A stretch of 64,000 bases of DNA from assembly GCF_029873635.1 (NCBI RefSeq), contig NC_080417.1, forward strand, positions 32,662,214-32,726,213, written 5' to 3'. This document shows, piece after piece, positions 44,812 through 57,019 of this stretch. The translations under genes were made by a program, and so were the position numbers. Below the pieces are notes generated by a model. That model made no database searches. It saw only the letters and a program-made list of their open reading frames with translations, and was not told where the DNA came from. Each line of letters opens with the position of its first letter. Positions within the stretch are counted from its first letter, which is position 1. This stretch comes from Malania oleifera (taxonomy: Eukaryota; Streptophyta; Magnoliopsida; Santalales; Ximeniaceae).

Positions 44812-47310
44812 CATTTTTTTTAACATTTGAGAACATTTAGGACCGTTTTCATTTTTTATTTTTTATTTTTCAAAAAATTACAAAAAAAAAAAATCAACTT
44901 ATTTTTTAGTTTTACAACATTCTTATGAAAAAAAGTAAAAAATTAAAATCTAGCTACAATTCACTTGTGAAAATAATTTTATTTTCTATTTTTAATATTT
45001 TATATAACCACATAAATGTCACCTTATATTTCACTTTTCTAAATTTATATATAAAATTTTAAAAATATCTTTTGTTGTTTTCTAGATTTCTAATTTATTA
45101 TATAATTTTGCACAATAAATAAACTGTGATTTTTTTGTGATTATTTAAAAATATCGAATTAAAAATGAAAAATAACAACTAACCAAGCATTTATTTTTAC
45201 TTTAATAAATCTTTAAAAAATTGAAAAATAAGTTGCATTTTTATCATTTTAGAAAAATAAAAATAAATGTAAAAATGGGTTTTCGCAATTAAAAGAGCCT
45301 TAATGTTTTTTCCTTTTTCAAAAAACAAAATTCGCCAAACCAAAATAATTAAATAATCTTTATTAGAAACATGCACCCATTTTTCTTTAAAAACTAAAAT
45401 TAAATATTAAATATGGTATCACAATAAAAACTTGAGTTCTTAGTCACCACCATTACCATTCTTCCAACTAAAATTTTCAGTACAATGTATGATTGAATCG
45501 TGTTCTATTTACATTTTAAATTGGATGGACTCCACATCTGAAGGCATGTAAAAATAAATATGAAAACTATTTTGAAGGTCATACCTAACAAGTTAAGTAT
45601 CTTAGATTGACGAACTTAGATGAGATTCACAAGGACTATTCCCCTTAATTATCATTAAGATCTATTTCTAAGGAACAAATTGTTTATAAGAATACTTCTT
45701 AGAGGTTAAATTTGTTAATCATGATCCCAATCCTTCTTCACATTTAAATTTTGTAATATCACTCTTTTATTTCTATTTGAATTCATAGAAGAGTGTGACT
45801 ATTGACCAAAACTTGTCTTGTAAATAACCAGTCGAACACATTGTTCACTTACAATTGTAAGCCCCAAAAATTGTTAGTATTGAGTACCTGACCATTCAAT
45901 GTGCTTAGTTCAAGCTCTCATTTGTTATAATTGAACCTAGTTACAATAGACTTAAACTTTTAAATCGAATTGATGTTTACCCATATGTATCAATCCCCAT
46001 GAAAACCGAATTGATATTTACTCATATGTATCAATCCCTATAAAAACCAAATTGATGTTTACCCATATGTGATGGCAAACCGATAGTTCGTAACTATAAA
46101 CAAAGGACATCAATATAGATAAGGATCAAATGTGTGATTGAGGCTTAATAAGAATTATCTATTTGTCATAAATAATTTCAAATTAACGACAATTTATAAT
46201 AATTTTGGACAAGCGGCATCGTTAGAACACAACGTGCTAACATCTAAGCCTAGTAGATGAGTCTAAACAAGGTTAAAACTAGGAAGGTCGAACTGATTTG
46301 GAGGTACATAAAATGCACTTCAAGGTAAATGATTCACTTGAGCAACTAAAAAATTGGACAGGCTCCCACAAGGAAAACAATTTTCATTTAAGAAAGATTA
46401 GTTGAAAGTTGCAAGTGATGATAAGATCATTGAAAATTTTACTTACAGATTTGTCCCATGAAGGATAGATCCTTATATACATAAAATTAGGACCAAGACT
46501 AGCTTAAACTTTTAGATCTAATTAACACTCACCCCATGTTCATCGATCCCCAATTTTCTTAATGAAGATTTTAAGAATCCCAAATCCGAGAAAATGTTTT
46601 GCATACCTCTTCCAAATAAAAAAATATTTAAATAAAAATAGGAATAAATTTAAAAAATATTTCAATATATTACAATTATCATGTACAATAAAATTACTAT
46701 TGTAAAGTAAATTTTAATAATATAATAATCATTTTAATTTATATTATTTTAATTATATTTTTCTACTCATTTTTTATTTAAAAATAATGTAAATATTTTA
46801 ATTTAATTTAACTCTAGATATTATCTAAATATGTGATTGATATTAAGTTTTTAATTGCAGTTATAAAATGTTCTTTTATTAAATTTAAAAAAGTTTGAAA
46901 ATTTTAAAATTGTTCATGTCTTGTCGAACTTGCCCTTCTGTCAAAAATCTCCACACAAAAAATAAAAATAAAAATCAAACGCTGCCTGCCTCTTCATTCA
47001 AAATTTAAAACCACTGCCAAAAAATAAAATAAAATGTCGTATATTTTTAGGAGAGAGTGTAAATATAAAATTATATTAAATTTTATATAAATTTATCTAA
47101 ATTTAAATTTAAAATCTGAAATCTATATTTCCAAATATAATATATATAAATTCATCTAAATTTAAATTTAAATATGAAATCTATATTTCTAAACAAAATG
47201 TTAATTCTCTTGAATATAAATAAAAACTCTTTACTTTGAATACTATTTAACAATTTTAAAATATAAGCTTAAAATACCTATAAATTTTACAAATAATTTA
47301 ACACAATTTT

Positions 47311-47357
<47 letters not shown>

Positions 47358-47400
47358 CCCAACATGTACACCAAAAAGCATCCATATACATTGACAAACT
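44812..47400. other. AT-rich spacer
   Basis: No gene or intact element recognised. Strongly AT-rich, with a long TA repeat at 47315-47355 and three similar phrases around 45960-46070 (TTTACCCATATGTATCAATC type). Confidence 0.6.
47315..47355. repeat. (TA)n microsatellite
   Basis: About 40 bases of alternating TA roughly 280 bases past the LEA stop codon. Confidence 0.95.
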
Positions 47401-47631
47401 CAAGCATGCACATAAGACATCGTATGTGGAGAAGACTTGATCATCTGTATTTTGAATTAATAAATCAAACTAATACATAATTATATTAAAGCAAACACAA
47501 GTACATATATAATATGATGACTAATTAATTGACACATCACTGATCCACAATGCCTTACTAAAAAGACAGGATGCCAAATTATTACGTGAATTATTATTAC
47601 TAACCTAGCCAGCCATGTTATAACTTATTAG

Positions 47632-48458
47632 TTACAGCTCGGCGGCGTTCTTCCTCATCTTATCTCCCATGTCACCCGCCGTCTGCGAAGCCTTCTCCTT
47701 GGCAGCCTCATACTTGGTCTTCGCCTCCTCGCTCGCCCCCTCCGTCGCCGCCTTGTACTTCTGCTTCGTCTCCTCCATGGCTGACGCCGCCATCTCCATC
47801 CCGTAATTCACTGTCCCCGCCACCTTCTCTTTCGCTTTCTCCGCCTTCTCCGACGCGACGTTCTTCGCCTTCTCTGCCTTCTGCGATGCCATATTCGCCG
47901 CTTCGCTGGCCTTTTGGGATGCATACTTCGATGTTTCTGTCAAAACCCAAGGGAGAAATAAATTCGGTAATTAAATAAACACCCAGTGGAAAACGAATTA
48001 AAGAGAGAAGAAATTTACAGAAAATTTACCAGATGCGGCAGAGGTGATGGTGTCTGTGGCTTTTGAGGCAGCATCGCCGGCGGCATCCATCATATTCTGG
48101 GCCGCGTCTTTTGTGTTCTGCCCATTCATTCCGGCGTCCGCCCTGCATATATATTAATATTACGTAAATCAACGTCGCCATTAATGATAATAACGATAAA
48201 TACTGCGTAAATATTAATTAAAGGGGCCCGGGGGGGGGGGGGGGGGGGGGAGGGGGGGATCGGAACGGGACCAGGAATGGGAGTGTGTTGCGTCGTCTGC
48301 CATCCTTTTCACGTTGTCTGCGGCCATATTGGCTCCGGCCTTTGCATTTTCCATGTAATTGTTGGCATTCCCGTAGTGACATGCAACCGGAGAACTGCAC
48401 ATCTGCAGTATCGCAGCGGCCGCCACCACCCATAAAACCACCATTAATGTCCTTCCCA

Positions 48459-48459
<1 letters not shown>
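47632..48459 (-). CDS. LEA group 3-like (LEA_4) secreted protein, three exons
   Basis: Spliced minus-strand gene: exon 1 48459-48272, exon 2 48142-48030, exon 3 47936-47632, giving 606 bases and 201 residues. Acceptors are TGCAG and GACAG; the intron 2 donor is GTAAAT. The intron 1 donor (GTCCCG) is weak but is the only one found that keeps frame through all exons. Residues 1-27 form a signal peptide (MGRTLMVVLWVVAAAAILQM). The rest is hydrophilic, Ala/Lys/Glu-rich and amphipathic in 11-residue steps (ASQKAEKAKNVASEKAEKAK, YKAATEGASEEAKTKYEAAK), typical of LEA_4. Such proteins protect membranes and proteins during desiccation; the signal peptide suggests entry to the secretory pathway. ATG directly follows a GA-repeat leader. 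Clustered ABA and drought sites upstream agree with the assignment. Confidence 0.85.
48143..48271 (-). other. LEA intron 1 with homopolymer tract
   Basis: 129-bp intron whose plus strand carries 21 consecutive G (48230-48250) and a further 7 G (48252-48258), so the RNA has a C run starting about 12 bases after the donor. Acceptor TATATGCAG is good. Possible assembly error in run length. Confidence 0.6.

Positions 48460-48460
<1 letters not shown>

Positions 48461-48501
<41 letters not shown>
48461..48501 (-). repeat. (GA)n leader repeat of the LEA gene
   Basis: Forty-one bases of TC on the plus strand, hence GA in the transcript, ending one base before the start codon. GA/CT repeats are common in plant 5' UTRs. 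Confidence 0.8.
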
Positions 48502-48505
<4 letters not shown>

Positions 48506-48597
48506 AACGAGGGAATGGAAATGCCAATCTCTCTCTCGATGAATTCAACAAGGTGTGATCGTAAAAACCGCTTTAAAATTGCAGGGGGTGATGGAGA

Positions 48598-48769
48598 GGA
48601 TAAAATATCGGGGCAGGAGAGGGAACGGTGGTGACGCGTGGCGCCAAGACAGTTTACGTGGCGATTTCTCCGGATGCCGACCGACGCCAAGGTACTCCCA
48701 CGTGTGACGCTTAAGACGGTGTTCCGCAGCATCTTACGTGATATTACGCAGCCTCGGCAAGTGACACGT
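48598..48769 (-). promoter_or_regulatory. LEA promoter: ABRE, DRE and coupling-element cluster
   Basis: ACGTG cores at 48656-48662 (ACGTGGC, a canonical ABRE), 48699-48705 (CACGTGT, a G-box), 48736-48740 and 48765-48769. Overlapping DRE/CRT cores GCCGAC (48676-48681) and ACCGAC (48680-48685). A CE3-like GACGCGTGGCG lies at 48633-48643. A TATA-like TATTTTAT (minus) is near 48599-48606. ABRE plus CE3 or DRE is the known arrangement for ABA- and drought-induced genes bound by bZIP ABF/ABI5 and DREB proteins. Induction itself is inference. Confidence 0.75.
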
Positions 48770-48859
48770 TTTGCTCTCAGTCCGAGGTGTCTAAGCAATT
48801 CAATATTTTTACAATAAACGATTATTTTTAAGTGTTCTTTTTTAACTAATCTTACCAAA

Positions 48860-49479
48860 CATAATTTTATTTAATTGGATGTCGTGTTTAATCATTTTTG
48901 AGTGATAATTATAATAAAATAAATTAATGAAATAATATTTTTTTTAAAAAAAATAATAAATGTATATAAGAAAATCTTATTTTAAGATAAGTTTGAGTGA
49001 TTCTATGATATCTTTGAAATATTTATGAATAATTATAAGGGTATTTTTAGAATGTTAATGTGTAATTATAGAAATATCTTAAAAATATTAAAAATTATAC
49101 TAAAAGTGATGGGGATCAACATTCCCCTCAAGTATCTTTCACAGATATTGTGACATGTGGACGATTACCTGAAATCAATCATTCAGCGTGAACTTTGTTT
49201 GCAGGTACTTTCAAGGTCAAGTCCAAATGATCATTTAATGGACTTTTACATTGGATGTGCTTGAAAAAAGAAATAAATGACTTAAATTTTGGAGTACGGA
49301 ATTGAAGACCACTTCAAGATCCATGAAATACACCCCTTCCCCCCTCTAAATTCGGTCACTACTTGGGGAGACTCACAATTGAAGCTTCTCTTGAAAGCTA
49401 TAACTTGGAAAGAGGATGACAACTTGCAAATCAAAGATTTTTAGCCTTTCGAGAAGTATTTATTTCATTTTAAGTTCTA
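48860..49479. other. Spacer between LEA upstream region and G3
   Basis: AT-rich host-like DNA, then about 350 bases of unrecognised sequence before clear similarity to Gypsy integrase begins near 49480. No gene seen. Confidence 0.5.
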
Positions 49480-49547
49480 TTGACGGTGACCTCATGACAA
49501 AATCCATGATAATGTGCACCCATCATGCTTTAGCTGCGCCACTCTAG

Positions 49548-51262
49548 TAGGGGTGAGCATAATTCGGGGAAACCCGAATTAACCGATTTAAGTGACCAAA
49601 ATTTGTCGATTCGGTTCGAGTAAAAAAATCGGTTTGGTCGGTTCGGTTGGGGTTTATCTAATTTCGGTTAATTATTTTTCAGTTCGGTGAATAGGAAATA
49701 TAAATTCAGTTAACCGATTAACCAGTTTAATAATTACTTAAATTTCAAGCATAAATTAACTAGGGTTCTGTTTAGTGGTCCACTCCGCACTCCGCAACCG
49801 CTGTCCTCAACTCCTCTCCACTCTCGAGTCTCGACTTCTCCTTCGGTCCTTCACTCCTTCTCGAGTTATCGGCTTCTCCATCTCCACTTCTTAGTTTAGG
49901 TGATCAGCAATTCTCTAGCAATCCAGTTCTCCTCTTCAGTTCGGCTCGCCTAAGGTCCCCATTCCCTTCGACTTGCCTGGGTCCTAGGGCTGCTGCTGCT
50001 GCTACTTTTGTAACAAGAACTCTCGGGGAAATATTGTGAATCAAGGAGGACAATTATTTGCAATGGATGCTGCTGCTGTAACAAGAACTCTTGGGGGTAT
50101 ATTATGAATCATTGAGGACAATTATTTGCAATCCAATGGCGAGACTGAGATATTTGGTGGAGATTTTTTTTTTTTCAATGACATCCCCCCCCCCCCCTCT
50201 CTCTCTTGCTCACCGCCTGTGAGAAATGCAAAGGAAAGAGTCTGCGCAGTGTCCTGCATCAGGTGATACGAAGGCTGTTGAACAAAATTCACACCTGGGC
50301 ATCCCTGCTAAGATTCGTTGTCCTCAGCTAAGTCATCTACCTACATACATGCATTTTGGTTGGGATTCTGTTTAAACAGAAAGTATTTTATTGTCGGGAT
50401 ATTGTTTTCTATCTTGTGGGAATGTTTTAGAGTTTTTTCGGGATGCAAACTGGTAGTTGGTACCTTTACATGCCAAATTCATATGGATCAAATCTAGACA
50501 TTCTTCCCCACTGTCAACAAAGGTCAGAAAATGTGGTGGTTTTAGTATTTTTGTGGCCATGTAAATGTAGGCAGTAGAATGCTCTGAAAGAGTTCATGTG
50601 GGAGGGGTCATTGATGCATTGGATAAACAAATCGACATTGATTGCTTCCTATAATGGCCAAAAATTTTGCCAATGAATAATTGCAATTGGAAAACGTATT
50701 CAAGCATTGGTACACAGTTTGGCGGATGAAGAAGTATATATGCCACACATCATATATATGGTGTTTAATTTTTTTTATAAAGTCATTTTCTTAATGTTTC
50801 ACTGTTTTTTTTGTTTGTATTTACAAATTAAGTAAATCATATTTTAATGTTTCTAGAGCTTACTATGAGCCATTGTAAGGCTTGAATAGCCCCTTGAAGG
50901 CTTGAACAGCCCCTTGTCGTGTTTGTTAAAATGTCTCAATGAACAACCTCTCGTCTGTTTGATGCATCTGCTGTGATGTGTTTGTTAAAATGAATAGATA
51001 CAAAATATCCTTTTTTTTCTTTTTTTAATAAAATTAGTAAATGAGCTGCAGAGTAAAAAATTTATAATTATATTCTATTTTTAATAATTAAATTTAAATA
51101 ATTTCAGTTAAATTCGGTTAATCGAATTACCCAAGCAGTTAATTCGGTCGATCGAAATTCGGTTAATATCTTTTATTCGGTCGGTTCGGTTAATGGAAAT
51201 TGTTAACCAAATTTTCGATTAATTAACCGAATTTCACCTAACCGACCGTTTGCTCACCCCTA
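49548..51262. mobile_element. Non-autonomous hAT DNA transposon inside G3
   Basis: 1715 bp with perfect 12-bp terminal inverted repeats TAGGGGTGAGCA / TGCTCACCCCTA and an 8-bp target duplication CACTCTAG (49540-49547) versus CACTCTGG (51263-51270, one change). Both ends have many TTCGGTTAA- and TCGGTTCGGTT-like subterminal motifs (49570-49735 and 51105-51240), as expected for transposase binding. No transposase frame was found, so it depends on another hAT element. The interior (about 49765-50170) is GC-richer with a near-duplicate of about 70 bp. Flanking DNA is Gypsy integrase-like on both sides, confirming the insertion. Confidence 0.9.
49989..50132. repeat. Internal direct repeat in the hAT element
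   Basis: Two adjacent copies (about 49989-50065 and 50066-50132) share GCTGCTGCTG, GTAACAAGAACTCT and GAGGACAATTATTTGCAAT, with several changes between them. Confidence 0.75.
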
Positions 51263-53000
51263 CACTCTGGTGCTCAGCTTTCCTCTGCTAACATTTTAGA
51301 CACTGCTTTACATATCGGGCAATTTCTTTCTTTATATTATTCCACCAAAAAAAATTTTGCAAATACCGATACATTTTGCTACGAAACCTTAAGACCCCAT
51401 CATCCGAGATATTAAATTTTGTCCCCAATCCACCTTGCACTTATTTTATAATCTTTACTAGCTCTATATCTCTTATTTAGGCAGTCTAAATCTTTCCCAG
51501 TAGTATTGGTTGATTGATCAGATTAGCAATAAATGCTTGGGGATCTCTTCCACCAATTTAACACCAAACTTTCCTAAATCCATTCCGATATGATGTTGAA
51601 CTACTATTACTGATACTGATGTACTCCCTGACTTCCAACTTCGTACATCGGCTACCACATTAGCTTTCCCTAGGTGGTAACCGTGGTACAATCATAATTC
51701 TTTATTCATTCAAGTCATCTCCCTTGTCTCATATTCAACTTCTACTATGTGAAGAAGCACTTAAGGCTTTTGTGATCCAAAAAAATTTCACACTTACCAT
51801 CATACAATTAGTGCCTTTAAATTTCAACAAATATACCACTACCGCCAATTTCAAAACATGTATGGAATAACTCTTCTCATACTCCTTGAGTGGACGAGAA
51901 GCTTATGCCACAACCTTCTCCTATTACATCAAAATGCATCTAAGCCCCTTTCCGAACCACATCACTATAATTCACAAAATTGTTTTTCCCTGAAAGAATT
52001 GTTAGTATTGGCATAGTGATGAATCGTTGCTTTAACTCCTAGAAATTTTTGTTCACATTCATTCATCTATTCATACTTCACATTCTTCCTTATTAACTTA
52101 TCAGAGAACTTAACTTAGAAACCCCTTCCATGATTTGGCCATAATACCCTATCAAACCAAAGAATATTCTAATCTCATGAACATTCTTCAGTTTCTTCCA
52201 ATCCATTATCACTTCTATCTACTCGGATCAACTAAATATTCTCTTGTCTTATCTTTCACCTGATGGTACCCTGTTCGAAGTTTGACTTGTGTTCCAAAAG
52301 TTGGTTAAACAAATCATATGTACATAGTAGTGGGTATTTTTCCTTAACTGTCACCTTACTTATTTCCCAATAATTGAAATACATCCTCAACAACCCGTCT
52401 TTCTTTTAACAAGCAAAACCAGTGCTCCCCATGGTGACGCACTGTGTTCGATGAATTCTTTATGCATTGTTTCCTATAATTGATCCTTCAAATCTTTCTA
52501 ATTTTATTAGAGTCTTAGAGACTAGTGTTAGGATATCTTCCAACTTTAATTCTTCTTGACACTTCCTTCACACAGGTCAAATACACCTAGCATCTCTCCA
52601 GAGGTAGCCTTCTTGCCTGATTAGCTGACAACATCTGTGCTGAGGCACACATGCAAAACCCAACAAATTTGTACTCCTACTCCCGAGGAGGTTTGAACAC
52701 TACCTCTTCCTTATGACAATCATTACTGGCATAGGTGAAAACTAACCAGTCAATCCCCAAAATGACATCAAATTCATGCGTGTCAAATGTCATTAGTGTG
52801 GCTGATAACATTTCCCTTGAGCATCCATTGGATAATCTCTAACCACTTTTCTATATATCACTATCGTCCCTATTGGTGTGACTACAGATATTTCGACATC
52901 TAGCAATAGAGTTTCTACCCCTCATAGTTCGATATATCCAAAAATATAAAAGAATAAATAGCTCCTAAATCAAATAACACAACAACTTTACTTGAAAATA
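51263..53000 (-). pseudogene. G3 integrase to protease remnants (fossil)
   Basis: Decayed minus-strand Gypsy pol recognised by nucleotide similarity to G1: integrase near 51263-51420, RNase H/RT to about 52560, protease near 52600-52980. No useful open frame remains. Confidence 0.7.
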
Positions 53001-53039
53001 TGAAAATTAGTACCTAAGCAACGGAAAACATAAAATCAT

Positions 53040-54103
53040 ATACATGAGATATTACCATTCAACATAATACCAGAGTTACTACATCCATCGCATACAACCC
53101 AAAACAATCAAAACCAGCCCTAGGGTCGTCACCCAAAAATCCACCTGACCCTAGCAAAAGACTTACCCTTCAGATAGGATAGGATTAATGAACTCTAGCA
53201 TTGCGGAATTTTATCCGCTCTCCTATCTGGGGCTTCTGAAATGTTCATATAATTTGGGGTGAGACACCTCTCAGTAAAGGAAAATAAACTAATACCAGTG
53301 TGTGGTAACATGAGTATTTTCGTGTTATACATAAGACCATACATAAACGTATTCAATGAAATTGTCTGTATCATATCTGGGAGAACATATATAATCATAG
53401 CATGGCAGAACATACTAGATTTCCATAAGTATAATTCATCTTATATAATAATAATACAAAAACAACCCCAGAAGGTTAGTTTGTTGGTATCATGTCTTAC
53501 CCACACATGACTGGGTTGTGTGGCTCAAAGGTGGGACTTGACAATAGTTAGCCAACCATTGCCAAGTCAAAAGCAAAGTCTGTAAGTACGATGGGTCTTC
53601 CAGACCTGGTTCGTACACTAGAGGCGCCAACACTACCATAAACCACATCGACTATCCATCCTCACGCTGCCCCATACGACATCGATAACACTGATATCAT
53701 AATGATTATGATCACATAGCTACGGTACCGTGCTTGTGTAAGCCTAAACCAAACCAACCAATTTTTAATAACATATAACATATTTCAAATTGTGATACAT
53801 TGCTATTCCATAATAATAAATGTCAAATCAATATCATCATATCACATTTCATAGCATAATATGAAAATCTTTGGCCCTTACGTCGACATTTCGTATTTTT
53901 ATTAATCACGGTCACGGCCCATACGCCATATCACATATCAAGTAAAAGGCTCGGTCCATACGCCGGCATATCATATAAAAGGCTCGGCCCGTACGCCGAC
54001 ATATCACGTGAGAACATCCTTGGCCCGTACACCAGTATATCATATAAAACTCTTGGCACGTATGCCGGTATACCTTATAAAACTCTCGGCCCGTATGCCG
54101 ATT
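53040..54103 (-). repeat. G3 5' LTR, inner piece
   Basis: Contains the conserved Gypsy LTR block GGGGTGAGACACCTCTCAG at 53255-53275 with CAGTGTGTGG after it, then a minisatellite at 53870-54102. Continues after the S5 LTR at 56358-57058. Confidence 0.7.
53870..54102. repeat. Minisatellite in G3 LTR
   Basis: About six degenerate units of 30-40 bp built on CTCGGCCCGTACGCCGGCAT followed by ATCATATAAAA. The GC-rich half is itself a near-palindrome around CGTACG. S5 inserted at its right end. Confidence 0.8.
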
Positions 54104-56357
54104 TGTTAGAAAATGTGTATTCCCAAGAGGGGGGGTGAATTGGAATTTTAAACTTTCTTCCTAGGTTCAAATAATCCTACAATCAGTATTACATAAACCT
54201 AGGATCTTTTTATGCGATTCCAAATGCGTAGATAAAAATGATGTGGAAATTAAATCAAACGCATCATTCACACCAAAACATACATGTGCGGTAAATGTAA
54301 AGAACAAAAATATAAACAAGGCACACGATATGTTTTCAGGGTTCGGCCAACTGTGCCTACGTCCCTGCCTCTAACTCGCAAGCCGGAGGATTCTACTAAT
54401 AGCTCACTTAAAGGTAGAGCGACACCGTTTACAACCAGGTCAAATTAACACAGGGTTGACCTCAACCTTAACTAGGTCAATTAGCGGGGCTGACCTCAAC
54501 CTACACGCCTTAACAAGACGACGCACCTAACTTTCCTAACTGGGTTTAAGCCAATCCGGGACTATTCCAGGGCTTGTCTCCCTCTTCAGGCCCATGTAGA
54601 TGTGTATATAATCAGATGGTACAGTGATTGTGCTTTCGTGTAAAGTAGATATGTACCCAAATGTGCGTAATAACATATACCACAATATGATTCAATATGT
54701 AAGCTCAATGTGGTCTAGATGGTTCAACTCTCAAAGTATTTTCTATCATTATAATGCGTACGTGAGAGTGTCAAACAAACAATCTTTGTATCACAAGATA
54801 TATTCAATATAATAGTTCACACAAAGATACTAGCCAGACAATATGTATATTTCAATGAGCAGGTTTCCTCAATCATATGATGCTTCAGTAATATATATAT
54901 TCGGTTTGCAAAAGATATTCAATCTTTGTTTTCAGAAAAGGATATGTGAGTTGATGAATATTGCAACAAAGATTTTATCACACAAACAAATATCTCTTCA
55001 AATGTTTTTCAAGATAAAAGCACAATAAATATTTGAAAAGAATTTGCAAACAAAATACTATACGATCTTCTTAGGATATTACAATGAAGGTACAAGCTTA
55101 GAAGATCTAACAAAGTCTTCTTAGGGTAGACTTATCAACAAAGTCCCCTAAGAATCCTTAGGTTTTGCTCTCAAATAAAATTGTGTCAAGCAAATAAAAC
55201 AAGGAGAGCAATCCTTCCCAAACACACACTCAATCCACTTACAAATGATGTACGCACTATTAAACGATAAGCATGAGTGAATGAGACTAAAAAATGAGTA
55301 ATATAGGCTTTTGGATTTTCAGAGAATTTTCCCTAAATCAAAGTGGCTAATCCATACTAATTTTCTCAAATGATCTCATATATACAGGCATGGGAGAAAA
55401 TATGACCGTTGGGGACGTATTGGGTATTATTAAGAAGGTTTAAAGATGTTTAAACCATTTTAACCCTATTTAAAAAATATTTAACTGTGGTAAAAATCAA
55501 GGCAACCCGAGAGGTTCGGTCGACCAGAAATGTTTCGGTCGACCAGGACTCATATGGTTCGGTCGACCAGGGGAATTCTGAACTAAGTGGTCGGTCGACC
55601 GAAGGCCTTTTCCAAAGGCGACTTTTTAATTCTTCGAGGTTCGATCGACCAGGCCTTTTTGAACTGGCTGGTTCGATCGACCAGACCGTTGGGATTTCTC
55701 CCGAGGACCCTCCGGTCGACCAGGTAGTTGAAGAACAAAAGTTATCGATTGACCAGATGGTCAAAATGTTGACCAGGGTGGGTTTCGGTCAACCAAGGCT
55801 TTTTGACTAAGTTGGTTTGGTCAACTGGGACCTTGGTCAACGGTTGACCCAGGTCTGGTTCGGTCGACTAGGCCAAAAATGAACTCATTTGGCCGGTCGA
55901 TCGAAAGTGCATCAAGTGTGCATTTCGGTCTTATCTTGACACAATCAAACCCTATTCTAGTGCCTAACAAACATATATGCAATTTTGTGTGTCCTAGGGT
56001 CATTTAGGGTCCAATTTGAAGACACCGAAAAAGTCCAGTGTCAGTCGACTAAAGGTCGACTGAAGGGTACGCCCTAAGGTCTTTCTAAGGTCCTTTCTCA
56101 TTCATGGTTTATTTGAACTTACGTAGTAAATCATACATGTGATGTGTGTGAGCTTATTACAAACCAAATACCTACTTACAATTACAGACCAATTAAATAT
56201 ATTACAATGCTAAATTATAAATTGGTCTTTAGGCTTTGCTTGTTTTGTGCACACCTTGATCTTAACATTCTTAGTTCCTGCACAAAAACTCAAACGCTCA
56301 TTAGATACAATGAGTATTTGTCATAATCAAAACCAGGCGTGACCAATAAGGTCAACA
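54104..56357 (-). repeat. S5: solo Sirevirus/Copia LTR inside G3 LTR
   Basis: 2254 bp from TGTTAGAAAATG to AAGGTCAACA, flanked by CGATT and CAATT (5 bp, one change). One end has the CCCAAGAGGGGGGGTGAATT phrase also found in the S2 LTRs. The palindrome array is at 55508-55925 and a TATA-like ATATATA at 55378-55384, both in minus-strand order. No internal domain remains. Confidence 0.82.
55508..55925 (-). promoter_or_regulatory. S5 LTR palindrome array (GGTCGACC type)
   Basis: Ten or more copies of TTCGGTCGACCAG, TCGGTCGACCGAAG and GTTCGATCGACCAG, the densest array in the window, about 125 bases upstream (minus sense) of the TATA-like site. Confidence 0.75.
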
Positions 56358-56908
56358 CAATTTATCATAGTAAAACTTTGTATCATTTAACATTTTCCCA
56401 AAAAATAGTAATTCATAATAAATTCTACTCATGCCACACAAAAAAGTGTATTACACATTTAAAATATATCATCATTTACAGCAGTATTTTCTCAAACATA
56501 ATGCTAATATATATTTAATTTCTTGAAATTAAATGCTATAAAACTATACATATATTTTCATAAAACAACTAGTTTAGTTTATCCCCTTACCTGATTCCTG
56601 AAGAGCTCCTAAATATACCAGTCTTGCACCCATAGGGTTCCCCGTTCAACACCCTGAAATCAACATCTCCCAAAATAGGAATTCAGTATTTTTCCGTATA
56701 CAACATTTCCTATAACTATAGAAAGACTAAATTTTGAATAAAAGGTCTTACCTTGAATTTAGGATGAATTTCAAGGTAGCCCCACCGATGATCCACTCCA
56801 ATAGTTTTATGGAGAACTTCCCCAGGAGTGTTGTGGTGGCTTCACATCATCGAACCGACAAAAATCTGGGCCAAAATATTAGAAAGAAGGGAGGAGAGAC
56901 GAATTGAG

Positions 56909-56957
<49 letters not shown>

Positions 56958-56961
56958 GAGA

Positions 56962-57019
<58 letters not shown>

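Noticed and set aside
44812-47400. Possible hidden gene in the long AT-rich spacer
   Set aside because: No frame of useful length, no coding-like composition and no recognisable motif.
48214-48858. Long minus-strand open frame across the LEA first exon
   Set aside because: The part upstream of 48459 runs through the promoter and GA leader and the end reads into a poly-C intron. A start at 48459 with a signal peptide and two introns explains the sequence better.
53870-54102. CRISPR-like array of repeats and spacers
   Set aside because: Units are degenerate and contiguous, without constant repeats or unique spacers, and the genome is a plant. It is an LTR minisatellite.
55508-55925. Palindrome array as a satellite or CRISPR array
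   Set aside because: Spacing is irregular and the motif recurs in promoter position in several LTR families, so it is better read as a regulatory block.
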